Shown here one piece after another: positions 1 through 9,998 of a stretch of 64,000 nucleotides of DNA. The position numbers were made by a program, and so were the translations under genes. Below the pieces are notes generated by a model. The model did not search any database, was not told where the DNA came from, and saw nothing but the letters and a program-made list of their open reading frames with translations. This stretch comes from Lophium mytilinum. Lineage: Eukaryota; Ascomycota; Dothideomycetes; Mytilinidiales; Mytilinidiaceae. Positions within the stretch are counted from its first letter, which is position 1. The number at the start of each line of letters is the position of its first letter. Where the stretch lies: assembly GCA_010093605.1 (NCBI GenBank), contig MU004193.1, positions 937,520 through 1,001,519 on the forward strand, in the 5' to 3' direction.

Positions 1-78
1 TCTCACCACTCTCACCACTTCTTCCACCCAAAGCGACCACTTCACGTACCCTCCAGCATCCCAATTGACACCGCAACC

Positions 79-874
79 ATGGGCAAAGTCAGTCTCCCCT
101 CCAATTCCCTCCGAATGCCCCGCTGACCCCGCTCAGATCACCACCATCCTCTTCGACTGCGACAACACGCTCGTCCTGTCCGAAGAGCTCGCCTTCGAAG
201 CCTGTGCCGAGCTCGCCAACGAGATCCTCGAGTCCAAGGGCGAGACCGACCGCTACACTGGCCCCTCACTCCTCAAGGACTTCGTCGGCCAGAACTTCCG
301 CGGCATGATGACGTCTCTGTGCAAGAAATACAACTTCACTCTCACCGACTCGGAATTCGACGCCTACGTCGACCGTGAGCTGGGCAAGGTCATCGAAACA
401 CTCGAGAAGAAGGCCCAGCCGTGCCCCGGTGTCGTGAGCGAGCTCGACGCCCTCTTCGCAAAGAAGCACTACCTGCTCGCTGTCGTCTCGTCGTCGGCCC
501 TCAGCCGAGTCGTCGCCAGCATCAAGAAGACGGGTCTGGACAAGTACTTCAAGGACAACCACGTCTACAGCGCTGCCACCTCGCTACCCAAGCCAACTTC
601 CAAGCCCGACCCGGCCATCTACATCCACGCCTGCAAGGACCTGGGCGTCACCACCGCCGAATGTGTCGCAGTCGAGGACAGCCGCTCGGGTGCCACGGCT
701 GCCAAGAGGGCGGAGATCCCGCTGATCGGCTACGTTGGCCCGTACGAAGCAGAGGAGCAGCAGACCATGTACGACATGCTCAAGAACGAGTGCGGCGCCA
801 TCTACGTCATGCGTCACTGGGAGGAATTCCCCAAGGCCCTCGAGGCGGTCGAGGCGGCTGTGGCGAAGCTATAG
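79..874 (+). CDS. HAD-superfamily hydrolase (phosphatase-like, subfamily IA)
   Basis: Small cytosolic phosphatase/phosphoglucomutase-like hydrolase; the substrate cannot be told. The HAD motifs appear in order: motif I FDCDNT near the N-terminus, motif II serine in VVSSSA, motif III lysine in LPKPTSKPDP, and motif IV AVEDSRSG. The long frame has no ATG before motif I. The best start is the ATG at 79, which gives a 9-nt exon (M-G-K), then a 49-nt intron 88-136 (donor GTCAGT, branch CTGAC, acceptor CTCAG). It re-enters the frame in phase 0 at 137, directly before ITTILFDCDNT. The spliced product is about 248 residues, normal for the family. The catalytic set is complete, so it is probably functional. 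The family call is firm. The tiny first exon is inferred from signals only. Confidence 0.85.
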
Positions 875-1772
875 ATTGCTGGACTCTGACATCGGCATCG
901 GCATCAGCATCGGGAGCACTGACTAGAGCGTTTGTTGCAGCATGCGAGCTTGCGTTTCAAAGACTTGTGGTATGTTAGACGACCTGGCATGATTTATGGA
1001 CACAGTCCCGGCATCATCATCAACGAACATAGACGTAGCGAATCGATTCCATGCGCACACTGTTGTCTCTATCAAAACGCCGAAATCTTTTTTTGGCAGG
1101 TGAAACTTTTAAAAGCTAATGCATTGCTGGTGATCGTCGAGCCAGGCTACCTAGGATGTATTCTTCGTCTCCACTGTGGGTACCGACCTAACCATAAATC
1201 CCGAACAGTCGATCCCCACCGTCCAGTGGTACTCCTTTTTCAGTACCGTCCTATTATTATACCATACAACAGGTACCTAGGTAGTATCATATCCACATTC
1301 TTAATTTTCACGTTCCCCTATCTTACGCTGCTTTACGATGATTCAGTCTCTTTCATTCCCATGGATTTCACTTGAACTCCAACCACTAGTATCACATCCA
1401 TATCCCCCGTGATCGCATTACCCACCATCAAAATCGATTGCCTTAACGGTTCCATGGCTCGAATATCCGATCCTCAACCCTGGCACTCTCGTGCACTGAA
1501 TATTTTCTCTCCTACTCGAACCATAAATTCTCATCTGTCTTCTTCCTTTCTCAAATCCTGCTGCCACAGCTGCCCGAAATCTACACAGAGATGGAAAACG
1601 TGATAACCAGCATAGCAGCTTTGAATAGAAAGTTAAACCGCCCCTACGACTCGCTAGGTCGCTCGGTCCCCTCGATTCCGGTACGTAAGCCCCCAACACA
1701 GATAAAAAATTTCCCAGCGATATGTCTGGTTGAAAGAATACTCAGGGAGTTATTCCAAGACAACCACTGCTA
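875..1772. other. intergenic, no gene seen
   Basis: About 0.9 kb of AT-richer sequence between the HAD gene and the inverted-repeat element. Short open frames here show no recognisable domain or splice structure. Confidence 0.6.
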
Positions 1773-1922
1773 CGCCACTACTTAGGGTACCCCCACAGGT
1801 CTTGAAGAGCCGAGGGCGATGTCGAACTTCAAGCAATGCAGATTAGACTGCCGCTTGACTAACTGCCTGCTCAGCAGCCAGGCTACCCCCAACAGTGGTG
1901 TTGAGTGGGCAAATTGGACAGT
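1773..1922 (+). repeat. left inverted-repeat arm (one unit)
   Basis: Single copy of a unit of about 145 bp. Its reverse complement matches the three units of the right arm. Shared landmarks are the GGGTACCCCC end, the block around the 'gcagattagac' text, and the 'ggctacccccaacagt' block. Confidence 0.7.
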
Positions 1923-2031
1923 GGTGTCTTGGAATTCCCTGAAGGAGCGTCTCACGCGGCTTAACCTGTTATTAATATCGGTTTTCTTACTCTGGCTTTG
2001 AAAGATTTGCTGACTTTATTGCTGCCTTTAG

Positions 2032-2820
2032 ATACCCCAGCCCCACCAGCAAAAGCCCACCACCAGCGTAACTAGCGTTTTGACCCAAGCGCGCAAGAAA
2101 GTCGCAGCGGCGTCAAAAAAACTAGTAGGCGACAAGAAGGGCAGCGAGTGGGTCGAGAAAGCGCGGCTGTCGTACACCGAGGACTCGGGGTCTGGAAACA
2201 CTGCAAGCAGACGGGAGAAGAGGAGGCAATCGTACGAGTGGGACGTGGACAGTGTCGATAGCATGGATGAATGGGCTGGAGAGGGTGATGGCGTTGTGGT
2301 CATCGCGCCGACGCTTGAAGAGGAGGATGGGGGGTGGGAGGAGGTCCCCACCGAGGTCCCCACCCACCGAGAAAGGGAGAAGAAGAGCCGGCGTGATGGG
2401 TTTGAGAGGGAGAGTGTGTATGGGGGTGGAGAAACGGAGAACAAGAGCCAGCGTGATGGGTTCGAGAGCGAGAGTGTGTATGGGGGTAGCGAGCGAGATG
2501 AGTTGCCGGAGAGGCTGAAGGAGCGCAGTAAGAAGAGCAAGCTAGATGGGCGGCCCGGTACCGCAACTACCTGGCGCAAAGGCCTACGAGAGGATATGCA
2601 TAGCGGCAATGAAGGCGACCGCGAACACCCCGCTGGCAAGGCGAAGGACGCTGCTAAACCGGCAACCGACATCGTCTCTTCGCGACCCGCGATGCCGGGC
2701 GCGTTTCCGGAAGATTCCTCAGCTCCCGCTCGCTCCGAGGTAGATTTCAAGCGGTCGCGTGCGCCGGGACGGGTGTGGACGGTCACGAAGGGGGTTGGAG
2801 AGATGAAACTGGAGAAATAG
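2032..2820 (+). pseudogene. captured 3' gene fragment of unknown function
   Basis: A 262-codon open stretch with no start ATG. It opens immediately after a good 3' splice site (branch TGCTGAC, acceptor CTTTAG ending at 2031) and closes at a TAG. It therefore looks like the last exon of a gene whose 5' part is absent. The protein is hydrophilic and charged, with Lys/Arg-rich and acidic stretches, and carries two copies of a segment containing RDGFE(R/S)ESVYGG. No known domain is recognised. Base composition is GC-rich like the host genes and unlike the surrounding repeat arms. The large minus-strand frame over the same bases is treated as its shadow. It is either a transposon-captured fragment or a remnant of a resident gene. 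Confidence 0.45.
2383..2490 (+). repeat. two-copy in-frame tandem repeat
   Basis: Two direct copies of a unit of about 60 bp, encoding RDGFERESVYGG and RDGFESESVYGG, inside the captured fragment. The copies differ at only a few positions, so the duplication is fairly recent. Confidence 0.75.
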
Positions 2821-2964
2821 GTGATGCTAGTGGTTTCGCTTCGTGGGTGCTCCGGGGACTCTTTCGTTATGTAAGAAAGGGGGGTTTTGGCAGTTAATGC
2901 GGTGTCCCGAAATTTTGCCTGGTGCATGTACAGTCCTAGGCTACAAGTCTGGGCACACTCGGCT

Positions 2965-3413
2965 CCAACTTGCCCACTCAACACTACTGTTGGGGGTAGC
3001 CTGGTTGCTGCTCAGCTAGTTAGTCAAGACAGAGTCTGATATGTACTGCTTGAACCTTGATATCGATGATACTGGACCATAAGTTCGGGCATCTAAAACT
3101 ATTTCTGGTTCACTTTAAATTTACTTGCTTAATACTACTGTTAGGAGCAGCCTAGTTGCTGCATAGCTAGTCAGTCAAGGTAAAGTCTAATATATACTGC
3201 TTAAAACTCAACATCGCCCTTGCATCTTTAATTTCTTATAACCCACGAATCGGTCACTACTAAGCCCTTATATTGCTCATCCAAGACCACTGTAGGGAGT
3301 ACCCTGGCTGCTAAGTAGCCTTTTAATCAAGAGGCTGTCTAATCTGCACTGCTTGCAGCTTAACATCACCCTTGAGCCCTCCAAGCCCTGCGGGGGTACC
3401 CCGAGCAGTGGCA
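2965..3413 (-). repeat. right inverted-repeat arm (three diverged units)
   Basis: Three tandem units start near 2965, 3115 and 3270. They align with each other and with the inverse of the left arm. The middle unit differs from the left arm mainly by C-to-T and G-to-A changes (for example CAACACCAC versus TAATACTAC), as expected from RIP. Confidence 0.7.
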
Positions 3414-3854
3414 TAATAATGTGCCCAGACTTGTGGCCTGTCACTGTACTAGATGGTGTTTTGGGTGTTTTTTAGGCTTTTTGATAGCTAGGTTTTATTG
3501 GTTAGAGGTTTGAGATTCTTGCGGATAGGTTTAAGGGTAGACTCGTGTAGGCAAGGGTAAGGAGCAAGGGTCTGTGCTAGGATACTACTAGGTAGATTGT
3601 GATGATAGTTGATGCTATCTGTGATGGGCAGACTTCTTTGATGTTAGAAGGTACTGATCCCAAAGTCTGAAAAAGACGTCCCATCTTGTGAAGCGTGATG
3701 TCGCTGATCGATCCAAACGCCGTCGCTAATGCAGCAAAACCCATGCGCCAAAAATGAACGAAGATGCCGCACACCCACGCCAATTTTTACCCAAGCCCCC
3801 AGAAAAGAAAGAATCATGCCACATAACGACGGAACAAGTCCCGTGGGATTCCGC
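3414..3854. other. intergenic, no gene seen
   Basis: T-rich spacer downstream of the PLC-like gene. Only short frames without recognisable content. Confidence 0.55.
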
Positions 3855-4946
3855 TCAGAGGCCCCCTCCAAAGCACACCGCCACAACCATCGCAACAACC
3901 ACCGCCCCCACACTCCCCCTCCCACCAGCCCTCACACCCCAATTCCCCGAATCCTCCACCTTCGCCGTCGACACCACCATCCTCCCCACCGCATCCGTAA
4001 CCCCATTCGCCTTATCCACGCTCGAAATCGCCGGGCCCACATTAAAGAAGTCGACCAGCACAAACGTCGGCTCGCTGCCATACAGCTTATCGCAAACCTC
4101 CATCTGCGCGCCCAAGCTGCCTGTCCCCGTCTGCGCATTCGTGACATTCGCGGCGTCTTCGTTGGGCGTCTCGATGCCGAACAGCTCGCTCGAGTCTAGG
4201 AAGTGGTTCATGAGGAACATGCGGCCGGAGTCGATGGCCTCGGAGGGCTGGTTCTCGACCGAGGAGGGGCGGTTGGGTTGGCAGTTTGTGAAGTTGGAGG
4301 GGGAGGTGTTTTCGAAGGCGGATTCGAAGACGAAGGTGAATTCGTCCATGAGGTAGGGGTAGGCGGTGTCCGGGGTTAGGCTGGCGACGAAGGTGATTAA
4401 TCGAGTGTTGTTGGAGATCAGGCTCTCGAGTGTCGGCCAGGTGGTTGGGGGCGTGGAGCTGGAGGCGGGCGTGTAGGCGTAGTCTGAGATGCCGGAGTCT
4501 TTGAAGGAGGGGCCGAGGTCTGAGGCGGATGCGTCGTCGGAATTCACGAGTAAGACGGTCACGACGTCGTTTTTGTTGGCGTCGAGCCAGGTTTTGATGC
4601 TGCTGAGCCAGGATTCTAGCGTCCCGGCGTCGAGTAGCGAGCAGCTGCTGTGGCAGAGATGCCATTCTGCGTCGCCGGAGGTGGAGTTTGACTTGTGGAC
4701 CTGGGCGGTTAAGAGGCGCACGCCAGCATCGAGCTGAACGGTGCTGTTGTAGTACTGGTTACCGCTCTCGGAGAAGTCGGTGGACTGGTCGCGTAAGAAA
4801 GGCGAGTCGTGGGCACCGAGGTGAGTGATGTTGTTGTAGGGTTTTGAGCAGAGGGAGGGCGAGTTGTTGCAAGCTGTTTCCGCGGATGCTAGTGAGGATA
4901 GGAGTGGTAATAGAGCAATGCCCGAGAGGAACGATGTGTAGAGCAT
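3855..4946 (-). CDS. secreted GPI-anchored PLC-like phosphodiesterase
   Basis: A 363-residue intronless protein of the fungal PLC-like phosphodiesterase (PI-PLC X-like TIM barrel) family. Residues 1-22 form a signal peptide ending in SLASA. The mature start is cysteine-rich (CNNSPSLCSKPYNNITHLGAHDSP), and the LGAHDSP segment is where the first catalytic histidine of the X-domain family sits. Many N-glycosylation sequons (NNT, NST, NFT) and paired cysteines (LCHSSCSLLD) indicate export. The C-terminus ends in a Gly/Ala/Val-rich hydrophobic stretch without a charged tail, typical of a GPI signal, so the enzyme probably sits at the plasma membrane or wall. The substrate is unknown; fungal members are poorly characterised. 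It is transcribed divergently from the next gene. Confidence 0.85.
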   Translation of the reverse strand: MLYTSFLSGIALLPLLSSLASAETACNNSPSLCSKPYNNITHLGAHDSPFLRDQSTDFSESGNQYYNSTVQLDAGVRLLTAQVHKSNSTSGDAEWHLCHSSCSLLDAGTLESWLSSIKTWLDANKNDVVTVLLVNSDDASASDLGPSFKDSGISDYAYTPASSSTPPTTWPTLESLISNNTRLITFVASLTPDTAYPYLMDEFTFVFESAFENTSPSNFTNCQPNRPSSVENQPSEAIDSGRMFLMNHFLDSSELFGIETPNEDAANVTNAQTGTGSLGAQMEVCDKLYGSEPTFVLVDFFNVGPAISSVDKANGVTDAVGRMVVSTAKVEDSGNWGVRAGGRGSVGAVVVAMVVAVCFGGGL

Positions 4947-5801
4947 TGTGGCGATTTGTGGAAGTCCACCGGCGAAAGATATGAAGCTTAGATATTCTAG
5001 CGAACGATGGATCTCTTATGAATAACACAAGACAGTAAGAACAGTGGAGCGATGGTGATCTCGATTTCCGTCAGCTGGGGTAGAGTGAGACTGACGCCAG
5101 CACCTGAACGAAGGATGGATGATGACCGAGGTGATGAGACAGAAGCAGATGGCGATTCTTCAGACGAAAGAAAGTGAGAAGAAAACGAAATGGCAGACAG
5201 CGCGGCGCTTCTTGTAAGTAGGAAATAATAAAGTAAGAGCACAGCCGTACCTGCGGCGCGCGTATTATGTACTGACGCGGCGGCGAGTGGAATGGTTTGA
5301 GCAGAGAGGCGTAGGAAAGTGTGGAGCAAAGGCCTTCTCAGCGCTCTGCACAGCCCCGGCCGCGCCAGCCCAAGACGTCGTCCGTGTCAGTATTCGTCAG
5401 CCCGGCTCCACACAAAGGCACTCCCGGGCTGTCGCAGCGAAGGCTGTTTGGGATGCGAAACGCGGTGGGGTGTGATGTGTTTGCCGCAGTGTGTGTATTA
5501 ATAGCACCTGCAAGAAAGAGCCTTCTCCCACAGAAACCACCGAAAGAGCCACACGATGATCTCACGATCGCCGGGCCGTGCGACAGGAACAACAAGGGAT
5601 GTGCTGGGGTTGTCTTGACGACGCCACCATCCAATACTGCCTTTGAAGCTCAACCTCCAAGCGTCTTGAACTGCACGCCTCAACCTCAGCTCTACCCCAA
5701 ATCCTCCCCTCCACAAGGCCACCAGACCTCCCGTGCTTACCTACCACAAACCGCCCAACACGAGCACCTCTTCGTTCCACGACTACACAGCCATCATCTC
5801 A
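4947..5801. other. divergent promoter region
   Basis: About 850 bp between two divergently transcribed genes, so it must contain both promoters. The part nearest 5802 is CA/CT-rich, as usual for fungal 5' leaders. Long frames on both strands here are low-complexity and unlike any family. Confidence 0.5.
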
Positions 5802-6425
5802 ATGGCCGACACCCAACCACCACCCCCCTCCACAACTCCTCCGACCTCAACTTCCGCCCAGACCTCAGCCTTCGCCCTCCGCTCCCCAGGCTCCACCACC
5901 TCCCCTCTCAACCCGCCCACCCCCGACTTCCTCACCGGCACATGGCACGTTACCCACTCCACCCTCCCCATGTGGCGCAACGCCCGCAACGTCCGCATAA
6001 CCTACAAACCGCTCTCCCCCACCACCTCCGCGACCGACTTCCCTCCCCTCGACGACCTGGTCACTTACAACCCGCTGAAGGGGGAGAAGGACAAGAGCGT
6101 GCGGGGCGTCGACAAAGTCGATGCGAGCAGCGGGGGCTGGGCGTACAACTGGCGAGGGCGCGGGTGGCTGGTCATCGCGTCGAGTCGGTGGGAGGTGTTG
6201 GGGTATGGGAAAGAGGACGCCGGGGATAATGATTGGGTGGTGACGTTTTTCGCGAAGACGCTGTTTACGCCGGCCGGGTTGGATTTGTATTCGAGGAGTG
6301 GGGAGGGGTTGGGGGAGGCTACAGTGGCGGGAATTAGGAAGAGCTTGGAGGGGGTGGAGGATGAGGTTGTGAGGAAGTTGGCCGAGGAGATTTTTGTGGT
6401 GAAGATTGGGGAGGCCGAGAAGTAG
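5802..6425 (+). CDS. conserved fungal lipocalin/calycin-like protein
   Basis: A 207-residue protein starting at the MADTQPPPP methionine. An upstream in-frame ATG at 5733 would add 23 unremarkable residues and is less likely. After a Pro/Thr/Ser-rich leader of about 40 residues comes FLTGTWHVTHSTLPMW, the GxW motif that opens lipocalin-like beta barrels in fungal homologues, followed by alternating beta-type segments (NVRITYKPL, GWAYNWRGRGWLVIASSRWEVLGY, WVVTFFAKTLFTPAGLDLYSR). The C-terminus is helical and acidic. There is no signal peptide, so it is probably cytosolic. Ligand and function are unknown. No intron is needed. Confidence 0.7.
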   Translation: MADTQPPPPSTTPPTSTSAQTSAFALRSPGSTTSPLNPPTPDFLTGTWHVTHSTLPMWRNARNVRITYKPLSPTTSATDFPPLDDLVTYNPLKGEKDKSVRGVDKVDASSGGWAYNWRGRGWLVIASSRWEVLGYGKEDAGDNDWVVTFFAKTLFTPAGLDLYSRSGEGLGEATVAGIRKSLEGVEDEVVRKLAEEIFVVKIGEAEK

Positions 6426-7609
6426 GGGAAATGGAGGGGTGGTTTGGGGAGTTTGTGTATATTTGAGGGGAGATTGGACGCGAGAGGGCGCTTTGAATGG
6501 CCTCGAGAAGGGTGGTGGTAATGTGCAAAGAGTTGGATATACCCCGGGAGAGACTTCATACGTCACGTACATACATAAAGACGCACCTAACTTTTAATAC
6601 AAATAGCAGAATACCGTCAATATCACCAAGCATGCTCCCGAACTTGCCTTCCAGGATTATACGAGATCTCGAAATTCTACCTGACAGAGCGAGTGATTTG
6701 TCTATTCGTTAGTCCTACTATACGTCCGTCTAGAGCTCTTCTCGTGAAAATAGAATACAGGCAGGCTTTGGTAGTAAATAGTAAGAGGTAGCAGAAGAGT
6801 CTCTCTCTTTTCCTGCGAAATGACTGCTGAAAGGATAGTTGTGTAGGTACCTTTTATTCCGCTAGAGTGCTTGCTTATTATGCTGGGACGAAGAGTGGGT
6901 GTCACGGCGCCGTAGATTAGAATGCCAGGAGCTGCAAAGTGCTAAACCTCTCTTAGAGAACTGTAGATCTACTTACTACTCCCTCCAACCTTAGTTGAGG
7001 CTCAGCCTTGCCCGGGAGGCCTTACATGTACCTATTAATAGACATATTTTCCGTTGCGCTTGCCTCCTTCCGGCATAGTGGGAACGTCACGCGTTGTTTC
7101 AACTCAGATCAGACCAGACCAGAGCTTTTCAAGCATCGCCCAATATTCTCACCTAGTGTTGTTTCAACGTCGTTTTACTGGATAACTACACAAACGGGAA
7201 CACGGTTAACGGTGCGTCTCTACCAGCGCACTGAAGGCAATCCTTGCCCACTAGCCGTGACTGCCGAAAAAGACTTCACTACTTCTACCTACTCGAGGCT
7301 CGCAATGCGCCTTCTAAGCCACGATCAATATCATAGCAACGATGAAGCTCTCTACAGCATTGAACAGGGATACAATGACGTCTTAGTGATAAGCTGCTTA
7401 AGATAAAGTGGTTGTCCGTCGAGGCTCCACATCGGATAACGACTCCTGATCCTCGCGCATCATCCTATCAACGGAGTCTTGCGCCATCACGATCAAATTC
7501 GCAATGTGAATCAGGTGCGCTTGACGTGCGGGCTTCGCCAAAGCCCATACATACAGCATATTGACACGTCCGGCGAACTAGCGCGGATTTGAAGCCGTAG
7601 GTAGAATAG
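6426..7609. other. intergenic, no gene seen
   Basis: About 1.2 kb of AT-richer sequence. A 132-codon plus-strand frame at 7008-7406 has no domain or codon pattern to support it. Confidence 0.5.
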
Positions 7610-8560
7610 GTGGCTTTGGAACCGAGGAAGCCTCTTTTCGGACAAATGATTACCAAGGGTGAGCTGAGTCGGTACCTGGAAAGTCTTGTTGAGGATAACT
7701 TGAAGTTCCTTCCAAGGGGAATCAAGCGTGTGACGGAGAAGGGTATCGAAGATGACACCGGTACCTTCCGGGAGGTTGACGCGATTATATGTGCAACTGG
7801 TTTCGATACGTAAGTGATCGATACCACTATCTGCCTCTTGGGTCGTAGATTGACCCGAAAGCAGTTCACTGAGGCACGTTGAAAACCCGATTTACGGTCA
7901 AAACAGTGTATCGCTAGACAAGCTATGGGAGTCGGAGCCAGGCGCATATATGTCGATCTGTCTACCGAAGATGCCGAATCACTTCTTGTTCCTAGGTCCC
8001 AACGGAACCGCTGGAGCCGCTCAACCATCCACATGAGTGAATGCGCGTGCGAATACATGATCGAATGTATTCAGAAGCTACAATGGGAGAACTTGAGATG
8101 GATGATACCAAAGTAAGCCCAACACCAGTATGGCCCTGTCAGCAAAGCTAACGAGAGTCAAGAGACGCAGTTGTCCGAGCGTTCATAAAGCAGGTTGACC
8201 GCTACTTCGCGAAAACAACTTTCTCTTTCACTGTACGTTATGCCCTCACGTCATTCATGGCAATTCGCTAACCTCTCTCGATCTACAGTGCGATCAATGG
8301 GCCAAGAGAACCCCGAACGGGAGAGTTCTAGGATACTGGCCGGGTGGTGCGGTGCATCAACGAGCGACGTTGGATACGCCCCGGTTCGAAGACTTCGAGC
8401 ACTCGTCTTTCGATGAAGACGAGGATGACTGCCTCGCTTGGATGGGGAACGGGATGATAGTAGCCCAGGAAAAGGATACGTCTACAACTGCTACCTCGAC
8501 ACGGTTGATGTTCCTCCTCTGTCTAGGAAGGAAGAAGCGGGGGCGCTGGTGCCGAATTGA
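7610..8560 (+). pseudogene. 5'-truncated flavin-containing/Baeyer-Villiger-type monooxygenase relic
   Basis: The first piece (7610-7813) ends in REVDAIICATGFDT, the conserved ATGFDT segment of class B flavoprotein monooxygenases, followed by a canonical donor GTAAGT. The next pieces encode YGQNSVSLDKLWESEPGAYM, FLFLGPNG, CEYMIECIQKLQ, DRYFAKTTF, CDQWAKRTPNGRVLGYWPGG and, near 8478-8560, YLDTVDVPPL, all in family order. The N-terminal half with the FAD- and NADPH-binding GxGxxG motifs is missing. The reading frame changes near 8031 and again near 8480. An intron seems to lie between about 8240 and 8290. This is a degraded host-type gene and not an active enzyme. Confidence 0.8.
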
Positions 8561-9341
8561 GAGGGTATCGACTTTCTGCAAAGTAGACTCCATCAGAAAT
8601 TGAGTCGCAATTTAGAAGAAATGGTGTAAGGATGATCCGAGCTCCTTTCTGTCTTAACCGTGCTATTATCTCTCACCTTCCAACTCACTTCCACACGGTA
8701 GGAGTGCCATCGCAGAGTAGACAACCAGAGACGATTTTTATATGTACTATTTCCGGACCTGCGATGCTCGAAGACTCCCGCGACTAATGCTCAATCCAGG
8801 CTATCAAATCTGCGCCATCTAGGAGATTTCGAAGACATGGATTCATGAAGATGCTAATGAATGTGTAAGTACACAGCAGACTTACAACTCTAATAACTTG
8901 GTGAACGTTTTAATCTGAACCCAAAATTGGAAGTTAGCTTGCCACAAACGATCGACTCGGAAGCTTGCTATTCGCTACATCCCACGTTCCACGTTATCCA
9001 ACGTCGATAGCTGTAGCAGTCTTCAAGCGATAAACGCTCGGAAACTTGTCCGAACATGAAGTAGAATCTCGAGTCAACGAGGAACCTAATCTCCGCCATT
9101 CCTAGCGCTCTCGTGAAAACAACAGTTCAAGATCTCCATGGACGTTCAGTGCAAATGGCTCCCCTTGCACAAGTATATCTAATAAAAGACCTCTTTCGAA
9201 CGATGATCCAATGCATCTATTTTTACAGACTCCTCACCACGCAAATCTCGTCCGCTGAGGCTGACATTGGCGGTATCTGGGCGCGTTGGCATTCCTTGGA
9301 AAATGCTTGGGAAGCTGAGTGGCGTTCCCCTGCCAAGAGCG
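8561..9341. other. intergenic, no gene seen
   Basis: Nothing recognisable between the monooxygenase relic and the MITE. A short frame at 9113-9376 runs into the MITE and is not supported. Confidence 0.5.
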
Positions 9342-9552
9342 TGGTTAGTAAATCGTTCAATCCTCAATCGGATTGATGGTCGGTTTGTTGAACCACACTC
9401 TTAACAGTTTAATCAATTAATACAACCCTCTGTTTATCCTCAATCCATTGAATCCGCACTGTTATGCGGCCAACCCAATCCAATCCCTATCTTAGTCCGG
9501 TTAGTCTGATCCAATCTTATAGCAAGTAATCAATCGGACGATTTACTAACCA
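9342..9552. mobile_element. MITE-like short inverted-repeat element
   Basis: A 211-bp segment with terminal inverted repeats: TGGTTAGTAAATCGTTCAAT on the left, and TGGTTAGTAAATCGTCCGAT as the reverse complement of the right end. The inside is rich in CAATCC/AATCCA motifs and has no coding capacity. No clear target-site duplication is visible, so the superfamily is open; an hAT-like origin is possible. Confidence 0.7.
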
Positions 9553-9998
9553 TGCTGCCTGCCAAGCTTACACAATCACGAGCATCTCTTTACATTGCGT
9601 CTACCATCACCCGACCACCTGCAAATCAACGTCTTAGGCTTATACCAAGCACTAACGGTCCCTCGCGCCAAACCCATTTAGAGCGCCTAGGAGCGGATCG
9701 CATAAATCGATCCCGTGCACTACTAACGAGTCTCTGCAAATATCGTTGAAGTATTTTTGATATGGTTGATTCAGCAAGATCTTACCATCCTGACCATGCA
9801 GAACTTACGGCCGTTAGAATAACCTATCCGTAGCCTTCGATGATTATCCTTTTATAGTATCCTATTGCACATAAAGCCTTCAATACACCCCGTGAAGACT
9901 CACCAAATCACCTCATTCTCACCACTCTCACCCACAAATCCCCTTCAACAACACCACCCCATCCACTCGCCCCCTTTCATCAAAACCCACCACCAAAA
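9553..9998. other. promoter region of the secreted cysteine-rich gene
   Basis: The last 120 bp before the ATG are strongly C/A-rich (CACC, CCCCTTCAAC), the usual composition of a fungal 5' leader. Nothing else is recognised. Confidence 0.45.

Larger units (their letters stand above)
1773..3413. mobile_element. TA-flanked inverted-repeat DNA element carrying a gene fragment
   Basis: The two ends are imperfect inverted repeats. The left end reads CGCCACTACTTAGGGTACCC, and the reverse complement of the right end reads TGCCACTGCTCGGGGTACCC. Similarity runs inward for roughly 145 bp. TA dinucleotides sit at 1771-1772 and 3414-3415, which would fit a Tc1/mariner-type target duplication, though TA alone is weak evidence. 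No transposase is visible, so the element would be non-autonomous. The left arm has one repeat unit; the right arm has three diverged tandem units. The centre (about 2030-2900) is GC-rich and coding-like. Alternatively, two independent insertions flank a normal gene remnant. Confidence 0.6.

Noticed and set aside
2028-2984. 318-codon minus-strand frame
   Set aside because: Low-complexity Ser/Pro-rich antisense of the captured GC-rich fragment; no signal, domain or splice context.
4087-4665. 192-codon Arg-rich frame over the PLC-like gene
   Set aside because: Out-of-frame shadow; composition dominated by Arg and Leu from GC-rich codons.
5321-6229. 302-codon plus-strand frame
   Set aside because: Pro/His/Arg-rich, shares bases with the lipocalin-like gene in another frame; no family.
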